Assembly: GCA_002707335.2 (NCBI GenBank)
Contig: PAMN02000040.1
Location: forward strand, 1 to 15,569
Length of the DNA: 15,569 bases
Direction: 5' to 3'
Source: Methanobacteriota archaeon
GTDB taxonomy: Archaea > Thermoplasmatota > Poseidoniia > Poseidoniales > Poseidoniaceae
Part shown: piece after piece, positions 6,979 to 13,847 of the stretch
Position numbering within the stretch: the stretch's first letter is position 1
Layout: every line of letters starts with the position of its first letter
Made by a program: the position numbers and the translations under genes
The notes under the pieces: generated by a model
What the model was told of the DNA's origin: nothing
The model's input: only the letters and a program-made list of their open reading frames with translations
The model's database searches: none

Positions 6979-8355
6979 ATGGGGCTTCAAAACTGGTTCA
7001 GTAAAGTTTTGATGTCAACATGGTTTCGGGAAATAACGGTAATTGACGCAGAAAATTTGCCTGATGATAGAGGTGCAATAATTGTTTCATGGCACCCAGG
7101 CGGCCATTTTGACAATATGTTGACAAGAGGGTTGCTTCCTGGAAATCAAGTCAAATTTGATGGAATTATTAACTCAGAGGAAGAACTTGAAAAAATCGCT
7201 TCAAGAGTTGCGATAGGCGACAATGTTGTTATATTTCCAGAGGGAGAATCACACGACTCACCTAAGTCCAAACGAATTCAAGATAGTGCTGCGAGGATTG
7301 CCCTTAGGGCAAATGAATTGTCAAAAGGCAATAAACCAGTCATAATACCAGTTGGAATTCATTACAGTAGAAAGAATATTTTTCGCGAAAGGGTAGCATT
7401 AACTGTCGAAAGACCATTTGAAATACAAGGCTCGTTAGAAGAGATTAGTGAACTCATTTCTGGTGAGATAAACAGGGCATCACTATCAAAGGACGATTGG
7501 AAAGATAGAGAATTAATTTGGAAGGCAGGATCAATCATCAGAGCAGAAAGGGTCAGACACAATCCTGAAATTTCTGAATTCAAAAATTATGGAGACGGAG
7601 TATTAGCCGCAAGAAGGGTTAGGGCTGCGTGGGAATGGATGTCGATAAATGATGAAGAAACATGCATTGCGCTAGAAAAACGAACAAAAACTCATATGAA
7701 TAATTTGCATGAATTTAATCTGCAACCCCATCATGTCGATCGACGACCGCAATCGGTTACAAACAAAGGATTTGCAAAATCAATATTTTTGTTTCTTTTT
7801 GCATGGTCATTTATGCTTGGTTTTGTAACTTTAAGCGCAGTGATAGGATCAATCCCTCCTTTTCTATTTGTTGTTCTACTTGATAGAACAGTAGGTAAGA
7901 AAATTAATCCTTTGAAAAGAGGTACTCTGAAACTATACACCGCTATCGTGGTATATCCTATTTGGTGGGGCATTTCTGCATGGATATTCACATGGGCAAT
8001 AATTTCATCATCGAGTCCATTTTCATCCTATGGAGAATATAGTACGATTATCCAAATATTATTGGATTTACCAGTTTCACTTGTGTTTCCTATAATGATA
8101 TGGTGGATGCCAACAGCTGGTAAGTTGCAGATGAAGTTGTATTCGCGTGGTAAATCATCTTGGAGGAGAATGAGATTATGGGTGAAATGGAGAGACCCTT
8201 CATTTGATTGGGATGAACTGTCAAAAATTCAAAAACAACTTGCAGCGGACTTGGTAAAAATTGGTGATGGCCTAATTTTACCCGGTGATGTTGACTGGAA
8301 AGACCCGCTTCCGGGAAAGGATGATTTTACAGCAGTATCAGTAAGGAATAAATGA
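6979..8355 (+). CDS. Gpt2/PlsC-like glycerolipid acyltransferase
   Basis: A 458-residue membrane protein of the lysophospholipid acyltransferase superfamily. The catalytic motif I is WHPGGHFD, with His39 and Asp45 in HX5D spacing. Motif III is IFPEGESHD (85-93), followed by an RIAL helix, as in the Gpt2/Sct1 (GAT) branch and not classic PlsC (HX4D, FPEGTRS). After the about 150-residue catalytic domain come a soluble helical segment and a C-terminal membrane region, with hydrophobic stretches at about 267-301 (containing IPPFL), 318-343 and 356-377. This also fits the GAT-type layout. The likely reaction is transfer of an acyl chain from acyl-CoA or acyl-ACP to a glycerol-phosphate or similar acceptor; the acceptor is unknown. 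In a presumed archaeon with ether lipids this is noteworthy. It diverges from the protease over 98 bases in which I see no clear TATA box. Confidence 0.85.
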   Translation: MGLQNWFSKVLMSTWFREITVIDAENLPDDRGAIIVSWHPGGHFDNMLTRGLLPGNQVKFDGIINSEEELEKIASRVAIGDNVVIFPEGESHDSPKSKRIQDSAARIALRANELSKGNKPVIIPVGIHYSRKNIFRERVALTVERPFEIQGSLEEISELISGEINRASLSKDDWKDRELIWKAGSIIRAERVRHNPEISEFKNYGDGVLAARRVRAAWEWMSINDEETCIALEKRTKTHMNNLHEFNLQPHHVDRRPQSVTNKGFAKSIFLFLFAWSFMLGFVTLSAVIGSIPPFLFVVLLDRTVGKKINPLKRGTLKLYTAIVVYPIWWGISAWIFTWAIISSSSPFSSYGEYSTIIQILLDLPVSLVFPIMIWWMPTAGKLQMKLYSRGKSSWRRMRLWVKWRDPSFDWDELSKIQKQLAADLVKIGDGLILPGDVDWKDPLPGKDDFTAVSVRNK

Positions 8356-8415
8356 TAATTCAGTGCCAATGCTGAAAGGGTGAATAGGTCTCCCCTTGTA
8401 CAGTTGGTGTTCGCA

Positions 8416-9018
8416 ATGGTTGGAAAAGAGCATATCCCAATGATTCCCGTTGCACCTTCCGTTGTCTGGAAATCAAACATAAACGGCCAACAGAAAGAAA
8501 GTCTGATACCTTCAAACGCAATTTTGCTTGATGTTCTTCGAGACAAAGCTGGTTGTTTGGGAGTAAAGCGTGGCTGTGACATGGGTACATGTGGCTGTTG
8601 TACAGTTATGATTGACGGAGTACCACGTCTTTCATGCCTAACCATGGCTCAAGACGGCGCCGGAAAAGAAATCATCACAGTTGAAGGATTATCTGATGGC
8701 GCACATTTAGCTCCAATTCAGCAATGTTTTGGTGAGCATGGTGGCTCACAATGTGGTTTTTGTACACCTGGATTTTTGGTGGCTTCTCAAGCACTACTTA
8801 ACGAAAACAGCAACCCCTCCGAACAAGAGATAGCATGCGCAATAGAAGGAAATCTTTGCAGATGCACTGGATATCAACAAATTATTGATTCAATAAAAGC
8901 GGCAGCAGAAATTCATCGCGGAGAAAAAGAATCAACTCCTCCTGTCAGCGATGCTCACCCTGATCCACATCCTACAGGGCCTGATGAGCCTACAATGCCC
9001 CCTGGTCATGCGAGGTGA
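8416..9018 (+). CDS. hcrC: Molybdenum hydroxylase small subunit, two 2Fe-2S clusters (HcrC-like)
   Basis: A 200-residue electron-transfer subunit of a xanthine oxidase-superfamily enzyme. The plant-ferredoxin-like domain holds Cys54, Cys59, Cys62 and Cys74 (GCDMGTCGCCTV). The helical domain holds Cys113 and Cys116 (QCGFCTPG) and Cys148 and Cys150 (NLCRCTGY), so both clusters are complete. It passes electrons between the FAD and molybdenum subunits. Homologues are about 155-165 residues long; this one has about 15 extra at the N-terminus and a 34-residue hydrophilic Pro/His-rich tail (167-200, including HPDPHPTGPDEP). Start choice is uncertain: ATG 8416 has no ribosome site, while GTG 8380 would add 12 residues but has its GAAAGG-like site touching the start. 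It is the first gene of the enzyme operon, 6 bases before the large subunit. Confidence 0.92.
   Translation: MVGKEHIPMIPVAPSVVWKSNINGQQKESLIPSNAILLDVLRDKAGCLGVKRGCDMGTCGCCTVMIDGVPRLSCLTMAQDGAGKEIITVEGLSDGAHLAPIQQCFGEHGGSQCGFCTPGFLVASQALLNENSNPSEQEIACAIEGNLCRCTGYQQIIDSIKAAAEIHRGEKESTPPVSDAHPDPHPTGPDEPTMPPGHAR
9012..9018 (+). promoter_or_regulatory. Ribosome binding site of the large subunit
   Basis: GAGGTGA overlaps the last codons and TGA stop of the small-subunit gene, ending 6 bases before ATG 9025. It is a strong anti-Shine-Dalgarno match, and it fixes the long N-terminal form of the large subunit as the likely translated product. Confidence 0.75.
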
Positions 9019-9024
9019 AATAAG

Positions 9025-11829
9025 ATGGCAGGCGGATACAAGCAACAACCTGGAAGCCGTAGTTCGGAAACCAGGAAAGATGGGAAAAGAGTTGCAGGTA
9101 AGCAAAGTTTTGCACCACCTGGTTCAGGCGGTTCGAGGCCAAAAATGGCTGAAAGAGATTTGGACTTCATACCGGAAATGGTTGGAGGAAAAGAGCATCA
9201 ACCCGCTGGAGCGCACATTCATGACAGGGCAAGAACAGGAACGACAGTTGGTAAAAGAATACCACTTGTAGATGCCAATGCAAAGGTCACTGGACAAGCA
9301 TGGTATGGTGATGATGTAAGACTTCAAAATGAGATAATAGGAAGGATAGTAAGATCACCACATCATTATGCCAAGGTAGTCTCGGTAGACACCTCCAAAG
9401 CAGAAAATTTACCCGGTGTCCTAGCTGTTGCGACTGGCGATGATGCGCCAAACAAATTCGGCGTTTTGCCGGTCACAAAAGACGAACATGCAATGGCTGT
9501 AGAGAAAGTAAGACATGTCGGTGATTTAGTTGCATGTGTTGCTGCAATCGACGAAGCAACCGCCAGGGAAGCTGCTGCGTTGATAGAGGTTGAATACGAG
9601 GTTTTGGATTCGATTCATGATATGAAAAAGGGACTCGAAGATGTTGATGAACCAATTCATTGGAGAGGGAAATATCACGTAGGAACTACTAACGTTCAGA
9701 AACGAGTTTTCCAAGAATTTGGTGACCGTTCCATGGTCGAAAATCCAAGTGCTATGTATCATGGTAAATGGAAATTCCAAGGAGTAAATCATGGATTTAC
9801 AGAACCACATGCAGTTGTTGCACATTGGGATTCTAATGGAAGGTTGCAACTTTACACTCCACAACAAGTCCCACACTATGCGCACAGGGCTCTTGCGACA
9901 GTTCTAGAGGTGCCAATGCATCAAATCAATGTAATCAGAACATTCGTAGGTGGGGGATTTGGCGGAAAATCCGATCCGTTCCCTCACGAGATGTGTGCTG
10001 CTATTTTAGCAAGAAAAGCAGGGCGTCCTGTTAGAATTAATTTTGATAGAGAAGAAGTATTCTGGGTAAATCGCGGAAGACATCCCAGTCATATCGAAGT
10101 TCAGTTGTATGCAGATGAAGACGCAAGAATCTCAGGATTTGATATTGACGCATTGATTGATGGCGGAGGCTTTGCTTCATTCGGGCACGTAACATCGTAC
10201 TACAATGGCGTGTTAGCGACCGCTCCTTACGAATTAGGTTCCTTTCACTATACGGGCGCTCGTGTTTGGACAAACAAGCCCGCAAGTGGAGCAATGCGTG
10301 GACATGGTGCTGTGAATACAAGATGTGCAGTTGAGGTCGGTCTTGATGATATGGCAGAACAACTCCAAGTTGATCCAATAGACCTGAGACTTGCTAATCT
10401 ACTACCTCCTCATTCTCGTACAATTTCTGGATTTAGAATAACATCTAACGGAATGCGACAAGCGCTTCAAAAGGTTCGCGAAGGTAGTGATTGGGATAAT
10501 AAATTCAGAAAACTTCCACTTGGAAAAGGCATCGGAATAGGTTGTGGATTCTTTATCTCAGGTTCTGGTTTGCCAATCCATTGGGACCCGAATAAATTCC
10601 CTCATGCTACTGTTCATATGCAAATAGACATGGATGGTGGAGTAACAGTTCATACCGGTGCTGCTGACATTGGCCAAGGTTCGACAACCGCTGTTGCCCA
10701 AGTAGTTGCAGAAGTCCTGGCTTTACCAATTGAGATGATACATGTAAGAAGTCACGAGAGTGACACAAGTCCTGTAGATTTGGGATCTTACTCTTCTAGA
10801 GTTACTTTCATGAACGCAAATGCTGCAATTAGAGCGGCACTTGAAATTAAAGAAAAGTTGCTAAATGCAGCATGGGATGTATTAGGATACCATCCTGATA
10901 CCTTGGTACTTAACGACCGAAGAATATACTACAAACACGACCCTGCAATCGGAATGTCATACCTAGAGGCTCTTCACAAGGCTCAAGAAGATAAAGGTGC
11001 ATTAATATCATCAGGAGCATATCGTTCTCCTCCAATGGGAGGTGTTCACAAGGGCGCTGCAGCTGGCCTAGCACCCGCTTACTCATTTTCAGCATATGTT
11101 GCAGAAGTAGATGTTGATGTTGAAACGGGTTTGATCAAGTGCACCGATGTATGGGCTGCCCACGATTGTGGAAAAGCATTGAACCCACTGGCTGTTGAAG
11201 GGCAAATAATAGGCTCATGTCATATGGGTCTCGGACAGGTTCTTACAGAGCAGATGGTATATGGACGATCAGGCCATTTGCAAAACCCAAACCTATTAGA
11301 TTACAAAATACCCAGTGTTCACGAAATGCCTAATGTAACTCCAATAATTATTGAGTCATGCGATCCTGAAGGTCCATTCGGTGCAAAAGAAGCGGGCGAA
11401 GGCCCGCTTTTACCTATCCTTCCAGCAGTAGTAAATGCGGTATATGATGCGATTGGTATTAGAGTAAACGACTTGCCGCTAACTCCAGATAAAATATGGG
11501 CTGCTATTACAAAGAAAATGAAGATCGAGAGAATTGAAGATGCAACAAATCTACCTGTGCCACGACTTGACTTCTCTGAATTACAAGAAAAACTCGCTAA
11601 AAGGGCTGCTGAACACAATATTCGGGATAAGAAGAGGCAAACAACTGAAGACACTAGTGCTTATGTAAACGGAGTTCTATTCGGATTTGATCCAAATATC
11701 CCACTTGAAGAACAAGTCGAAGGTTGGGCTCATGCCGACAAACCTTCTGCAGAACAACTTGCAGAATTAGGTCTTGCTGGCAAGGCATGGCTCAAAGAAG
11801 AACAAAGGAATATGGGAGGGGAAAACTGA
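9025..11829 (+). CDS. hcrA: Molybdenum hydroxylase large (molybdopterin) subunit, HcrA-like
   Basis: A 934-residue catalytic subunit of the xanthine oxidase superfamily. The family core spans about 78-830: the first domain opens at GKRIPLVDANAKVTG (76-90), and the cofactor-binding part includes GGGFGGK (309-315), MRGHGAVNTR (424-433), GAADIGQGSTT (545-555) and SYSSRVTFMNANAA (588-601). The expected catalytic glutamate is Glu792 in GAKEAGEGP. The GAADIGQGS and SYSSRVTF stretches resemble 4-hydroxybenzoyl-CoA reductase alpha subunits more than xanthine or CO dehydrogenases (CoxL's active-site CSFR is absent). Family members are about 760-800 residues. The surplus is a basic, Gly/Ser/Lys-rich N-terminal extension (1-75) and an about 100-residue C-terminal extension (about 831-934) with a charged helix near 850-872. 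No twin-arginine signal is visible, so it is probably cytoplasmic. Substrate is inferred from the FAD subunit. Confidence 0.93.
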   Translation: MAGGYKQQPGSRSSETRKDGKRVAGKQSFAPPGSGGSRPKMAERDLDFIPEMVGGKEHQPAGAHIHDRARTGTTVGKRIPLVDANAKVTGQAWYGDDVRLQNEIIGRIVRSPHHYAKVVSVDTSKAENLPGVLAVATGDDAPNKFGVLPVTKDEHAMAVEKVRHVGDLVACVAAIDEATAREAAALIEVEYEVLDSIHDMKKGLEDVDEPIHWRGKYHVGTTNVQKRVFQEFGDRSMVENPSAMYHGKWKFQGVNHGFTEPHAVVAHWDSNGRLQLYTPQQVPHYAHRALATVLEVPMHQINVIRTFVGGGFGGKSDPFPHEMCAAILARKAGRPVRINFDREEVFWVNRGRHPSHIEVQLYADEDARISGFDIDALIDGGGFASFGHVTSYYNGVLATAPYELGSFHYTGARVWTNKPASGAMRGHGAVNTRCAVEVGLDDMAEQLQVDPIDLRLANLLPPHSRTISGFRITSNGMRQALQKVREGSDWDNKFRKLPLGKGIGIGCGFFISGSGLPIHWDPNKFPHATVHMQIDMDGGVTVHTGAADIGQGSTTAVAQVVAEVLALPIEMIHVRSHESDTSPVDLGSYSSRVTFMNANAAIRAALEIKEKLLNAAWDVLGYHPDTLVLNDRRIYYKHDPAIGMSYLEALHKAQEDKGALISSGAYRSPPMGGVHKGAAAGLAPAYSFSAYVAEVDVDVETGLIKCTDVWAAHDCGKALNPLAVEGQIIGSCHMGLGQVLTEQMVYGRSGHLQNPNLLDYKIPSVHEMPNVTPIIIESCDPEGPFGAKEAGEGPLLPILPAVVNAVYDAIGIRVNDLPLTPDKIWAAITKKMKIERIEDATNLPVPRLDFSELQEKLAKRAAEHNIRDKKRQTTEDTSAYVNGVLFGFDPNIPLEEQVEGWAHADKPSAEQLAELGLAGKAWLKEEQRNMGGEN
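11814..11821 (+). promoter_or_regulatory. Ribosome binding site of the FAD subunit
   Basis: GGGAGGGG lies inside the end of the large-subunit gene, 7 bases before ATG 11829. It selects ATG 11829 over the in-frame upstream codon at 11724 and the nearby ATG 11835, and supports translational coupling through the TGATG overlap. Confidence 0.75.
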
Positions 11830-12773
11830 TGCTAATGCCACCGTTTATCTTGCACGTACCTGGTTCTGTAGAAGAAGCATGTCAAATTGCAGGTGATCTA
11901 ATCTCTGAAGGGAAAGAATTTGACTGGATTGCTGGAGGAACTGATCTCATTCCAAATTACAAGTGGCATATTAATCCAAAATCTGATGTAATTTCATTGG
12001 CATCTATTGAAGGAATTGATACAATATCAATGAATGAAGTAGGATGCATGGCAAGGCTTCATGACATCGCAGAAAGTGATGAAGTACATTCTTTGATAGC
12101 AGAAGCAGCTAGTAAAGTTGCATCCTCCTTGATACGAAGGAACGCAACGCTAGGTGGAAATCTTTGTCTTGATACACGCTGTTTTTGGTATAATCAAGCT
12201 GAAGAATGGAGAAGTAGTATTGATTGGTGCCACAAGGCTGATTGTGGAACTGGTTCAGATTGCAGGGTAATACCCAATCAAAATACTCTTTGCGTTGCTA
12301 CTTATCAAGGCGACATTGCTCCTAACTTGATGGTCTTAGGAGGAATTGCTCACATTATCGGTCCCCATGGAGCTCGAGAAATCCCAATGTCGGAATTTTA
12401 TCAACTGGACGGTATAACAAGAAATGTCTTAGAGAAAGGGGAATTTTTACTCAAAATCACATTTTCTGATGACATTAAAAATTGGATAGGAAAGTACAGG
12501 AAATTAAGGTTAAGAGAATCTTGGGATTTCCCAGAAGCGGGAGTTGCTGCAGCATGGGTGCAAGGAGACAAGTCTACAATGCGTTTAGCAACAACTGCAT
12601 TGGAGAGTATTCCTCGCCTTCATGATGAAGAAGTTGCATCTTGTGAAGGCGACATAGCAAAGTTGGCGAATACTATTTTCGCTAATGTAAAACCTGTGAA
12701 TAATACCTCTTTACCTCCTCGTTATCGCAGAAATATGATAAAAGTGTTAGTAAAAAGAGTATGTGAGGACTGA
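11829..12773 (+). CDS. hcrB: Molybdenum hydroxylase FAD subunit with HcrB-type 4Fe-4S loop
   Basis: A 314-residue FAD-binding subunit of the CoxM/XdhB/HcrB fold. Flavin motifs are AGGTDLIP (35-42) and NATLGGNLC (105-113), with the C-terminal domain from about 219. Directly after the second motif is a cysteine-rich insertion, CLDTRC...WYNQ...WR...WC...C...C...C, with Cys113, 118, 134, 139, 145 and 155, ending at GDIAPNLMVLGG (161-172). CO dehydrogenase and xanthine dehydrogenase lack this loop. In 4-hydroxybenzoyl-CoA reductase it binds a 4Fe-4S cluster that brings low-potential electrons to FAD. The spacing fits Cys118, 134, 145 and 155 as ligands (by-eye match). The length is close to Thauera HcrB, about 320 residues. 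The start overlaps the large-subunit stop by one base (TGATG). Physiological direction (reductive dehydroxylation or an oxidation) cannot be read from sequence. Confidence 0.9.
   Translation: MLMPPFILHVPGSVEEACQIAGDLISEGKEFDWIAGGTDLIPNYKWHINPKSDVISLASIEGIDTISMNEVGCMARLHDIAESDEVHSLIAEAASKVASSLIRRNATLGGNLCLDTRCFWYNQAEEWRSSIDWCHKADCGTGSDCRVIPNQNTLCVATYQGDIAPNLMVLGGIAHIIGPHGAREIPMSEFYQLDGITRNVLEKGEFLLKITFSDDIKNWIGKYRKLRLRESWDFPEAGVAAAWVQGDKSTMRLATTALESIPRLHDEEVASCEGDIAKLANTIFANVKPVNNTSLPPRYRRNMIKVLVKRVCED
12763..12768 (+). promoter_or_regulatory. Ribosome binding site of the secreted protein gene
   Basis: GTGAGG within the last codons of the FAD subunit ends 9 bases before ATG 12778. It favours that start over the in-frame ATG at 12763, which would place RTDY before the signal peptide, and it ties the gene to the enzyme operon. 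Confidence 0.55.
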
Positions 12774-12777
12774 TTAT

Positions 12778-13701
12778 ATGCGTTATCTAATTCCTGTAAT
12801 GATTTTGTTTTCACTGACCATTCCTTCAGTAACTACTGCCCAAGCACCATCAAATGAATGGGATATTGGCTGGGAAAGTGATGATGAAGTTGAAATTATG
12901 ATTTTAGATTCTTCGTATAACTTCAATTTAGTGATTGAGTTTTGGGTTGACAATTCGCGTCCAGTTCCTGCTAACATCGAATTTGTAGTTGAAACTAACG
13001 AGGATTTTACTGTAGATGATCCAGGATCTACTTCTGTTGATGCGAACACAAACGAATCATTCGAGATAACAATCACAGGTTCAGGGTTAGATGAATTAAA
13101 CGAATTAATAGATGCAAGAGCACAACATTACGATATAGTTACCTTGACGGCGAATTTGATGGTTGGTGAACAATCCAGCGACTCTAAAGAAATAGAGAAA
13201 AAAGTACAATTTTCACCTGTTTATCAATTCACATATCCATCAATTGACGATGTAAAAGCTGACATGAAGGCTGGAACAGACAAAGAAGTTACAATCGAGA
13301 TCGCCAACAAAGGTAATGTTGACGATGCTATCAAGAGAATACAATTTTCATTCAAAGGCTGTCCACAAATGGATTACCAACTGGTCTCAGGATTGCAAAC
13401 TGGAACAGTGATTTCAGACAAGACAAGCGGTGTGATAAAATTGCTTTCACCTTCTAGTCATCCTGACAAGACATGTACATTTGAAGTTAGTACAGTTAGT
13501 GAAGGTAGTAATTTGGGCTACGTTGGAAGTTTTACTTTTGACGTTGATGCTCCTGAAAAAGTATCAAATAATGACGGTAACAGTGGTGATACAAATACAG
13601 AAAATACTGAAAATTCTGCTGCAGAAGACAACTCGCTGCCGTTTGTTCCATTTTCACTGTCAATTTTAAGTGTTATTTTTGCTGCATTCGTCCGCAGATA
13701 A
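12778..13701 (+). CDS. Secreted, C-terminally anchored protein of unknown function
   Basis: A 307-residue protein I cannot name. Residues 1-22 form a signal peptide (MRYLIP, then a hydrophobic core ending TTAQA). The mature part is acidic and beta-rich, and appears to hold two immunoglobulin-like modules: about 30-145, and about 150-255 with IEIANKGNVDDAI, a pattern common in NEW3/CARDB-like surface domains. Only two cysteines occur (in KGCPQMD and KTCTFE), so one disulfide is possible. An Asn/Asp/Glu/Thr-rich linker (about 264-285) leads to LPFVPF, a hydrophobic helix and a final Arg-Arg, a layout like archaeal C-terminal sorting or anchor signals. It starts 4 bases after the FAD subunit gene and is probably in the same transcript, though any link to the enzyme is unproven. 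A small hairpin follows the stop. Confidence 0.85.
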   Translation: MRYLIPVMILFSLTIPSVTTAQAPSNEWDIGWESDDEVEIMILDSSYNFNLVIEFWVDNSRPVPANIEFVVETNEDFTVDDPGSTSVDANTNESFEITITGSGLDELNELIDARAQHYDIVTLTANLMVGEQSSDSKEIEKKVQFSPVYQFTYPSIDDVKADMKAGTDKEVTIEIANKGNVDDAIKRIQFSFKGCPQMDYQLVSGLQTGTVISDKTSGVIKLLSPSSHPDKTCTFEVSTVSEGSNLGYVGSFTFDVDAPEKVSNNDGNSGDTNTENTENSAAEDNSLPFVPFSLSILSVIFAAFVRR

Positions 13702-13719
13702 ACGATTTTTTAGAATCGT
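13702..13719 (+). terminator. Small hairpin after the operon (possible terminator)
   Basis: Directly after the TAA stop, ACGATT and AATCGT form a perfect 6-bp stem around a TTTTAG loop, followed by AT-rich sequence. The stem is AT-rich and weak, and no strong T-run follows, so this is only a candidate. Its place at the end of the enzyme operon is the main support. Confidence 0.3.
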
Positions 13720-13785
13720 GATTATATATGATACTGATGTATTTACAATGATATTCTTAATTTTCAATTACGCAAGCCACGATAA

Positions 13786-13795
13786 CCTATATGAG
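13786..13795 (+). promoter_or_regulatory. Possible TATA box for the DUF4350-like gene
   Basis: CCTATATGAG in the 146-base spacer before ATG 13848 shares TATATGAG with the box at 673-680 before the exchanger gene. An archaeal start about 25 bases downstream would leave a leader of about 30 bases. A second AT-rich stretch, TATATATG at 13723-13730, is an alternative. The rest of the spacer (13702-13847) shows no gene or RNA that I can support. Confidence 0.3.
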
Positions 13796-13847
13796 TGGAG
13801 CAAAGTTGCGACAAGAATAGCGTTGTTGATTAATCGAGGTTTTAATT

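Noticed and set aside
8376..8397. AAGGG / CCCTT hairpin before the small subunit gene
   Set aside because: Only 5 bp with a 12-base loop; too weak for a terminator or riboswitch, and it overlaps the possible GTG start.
8416..12773. Xanthine dehydrogenase or CO dehydrogenase as the product of the three-gene operon
   Set aside because: The FAD subunit carries the HcrB-type cysteine loop, the large subunit lacks the CoxL active-site CSFR and matches HcrA-like stretches, and no purine or CO genes are nearby. The exact substrate stays open.
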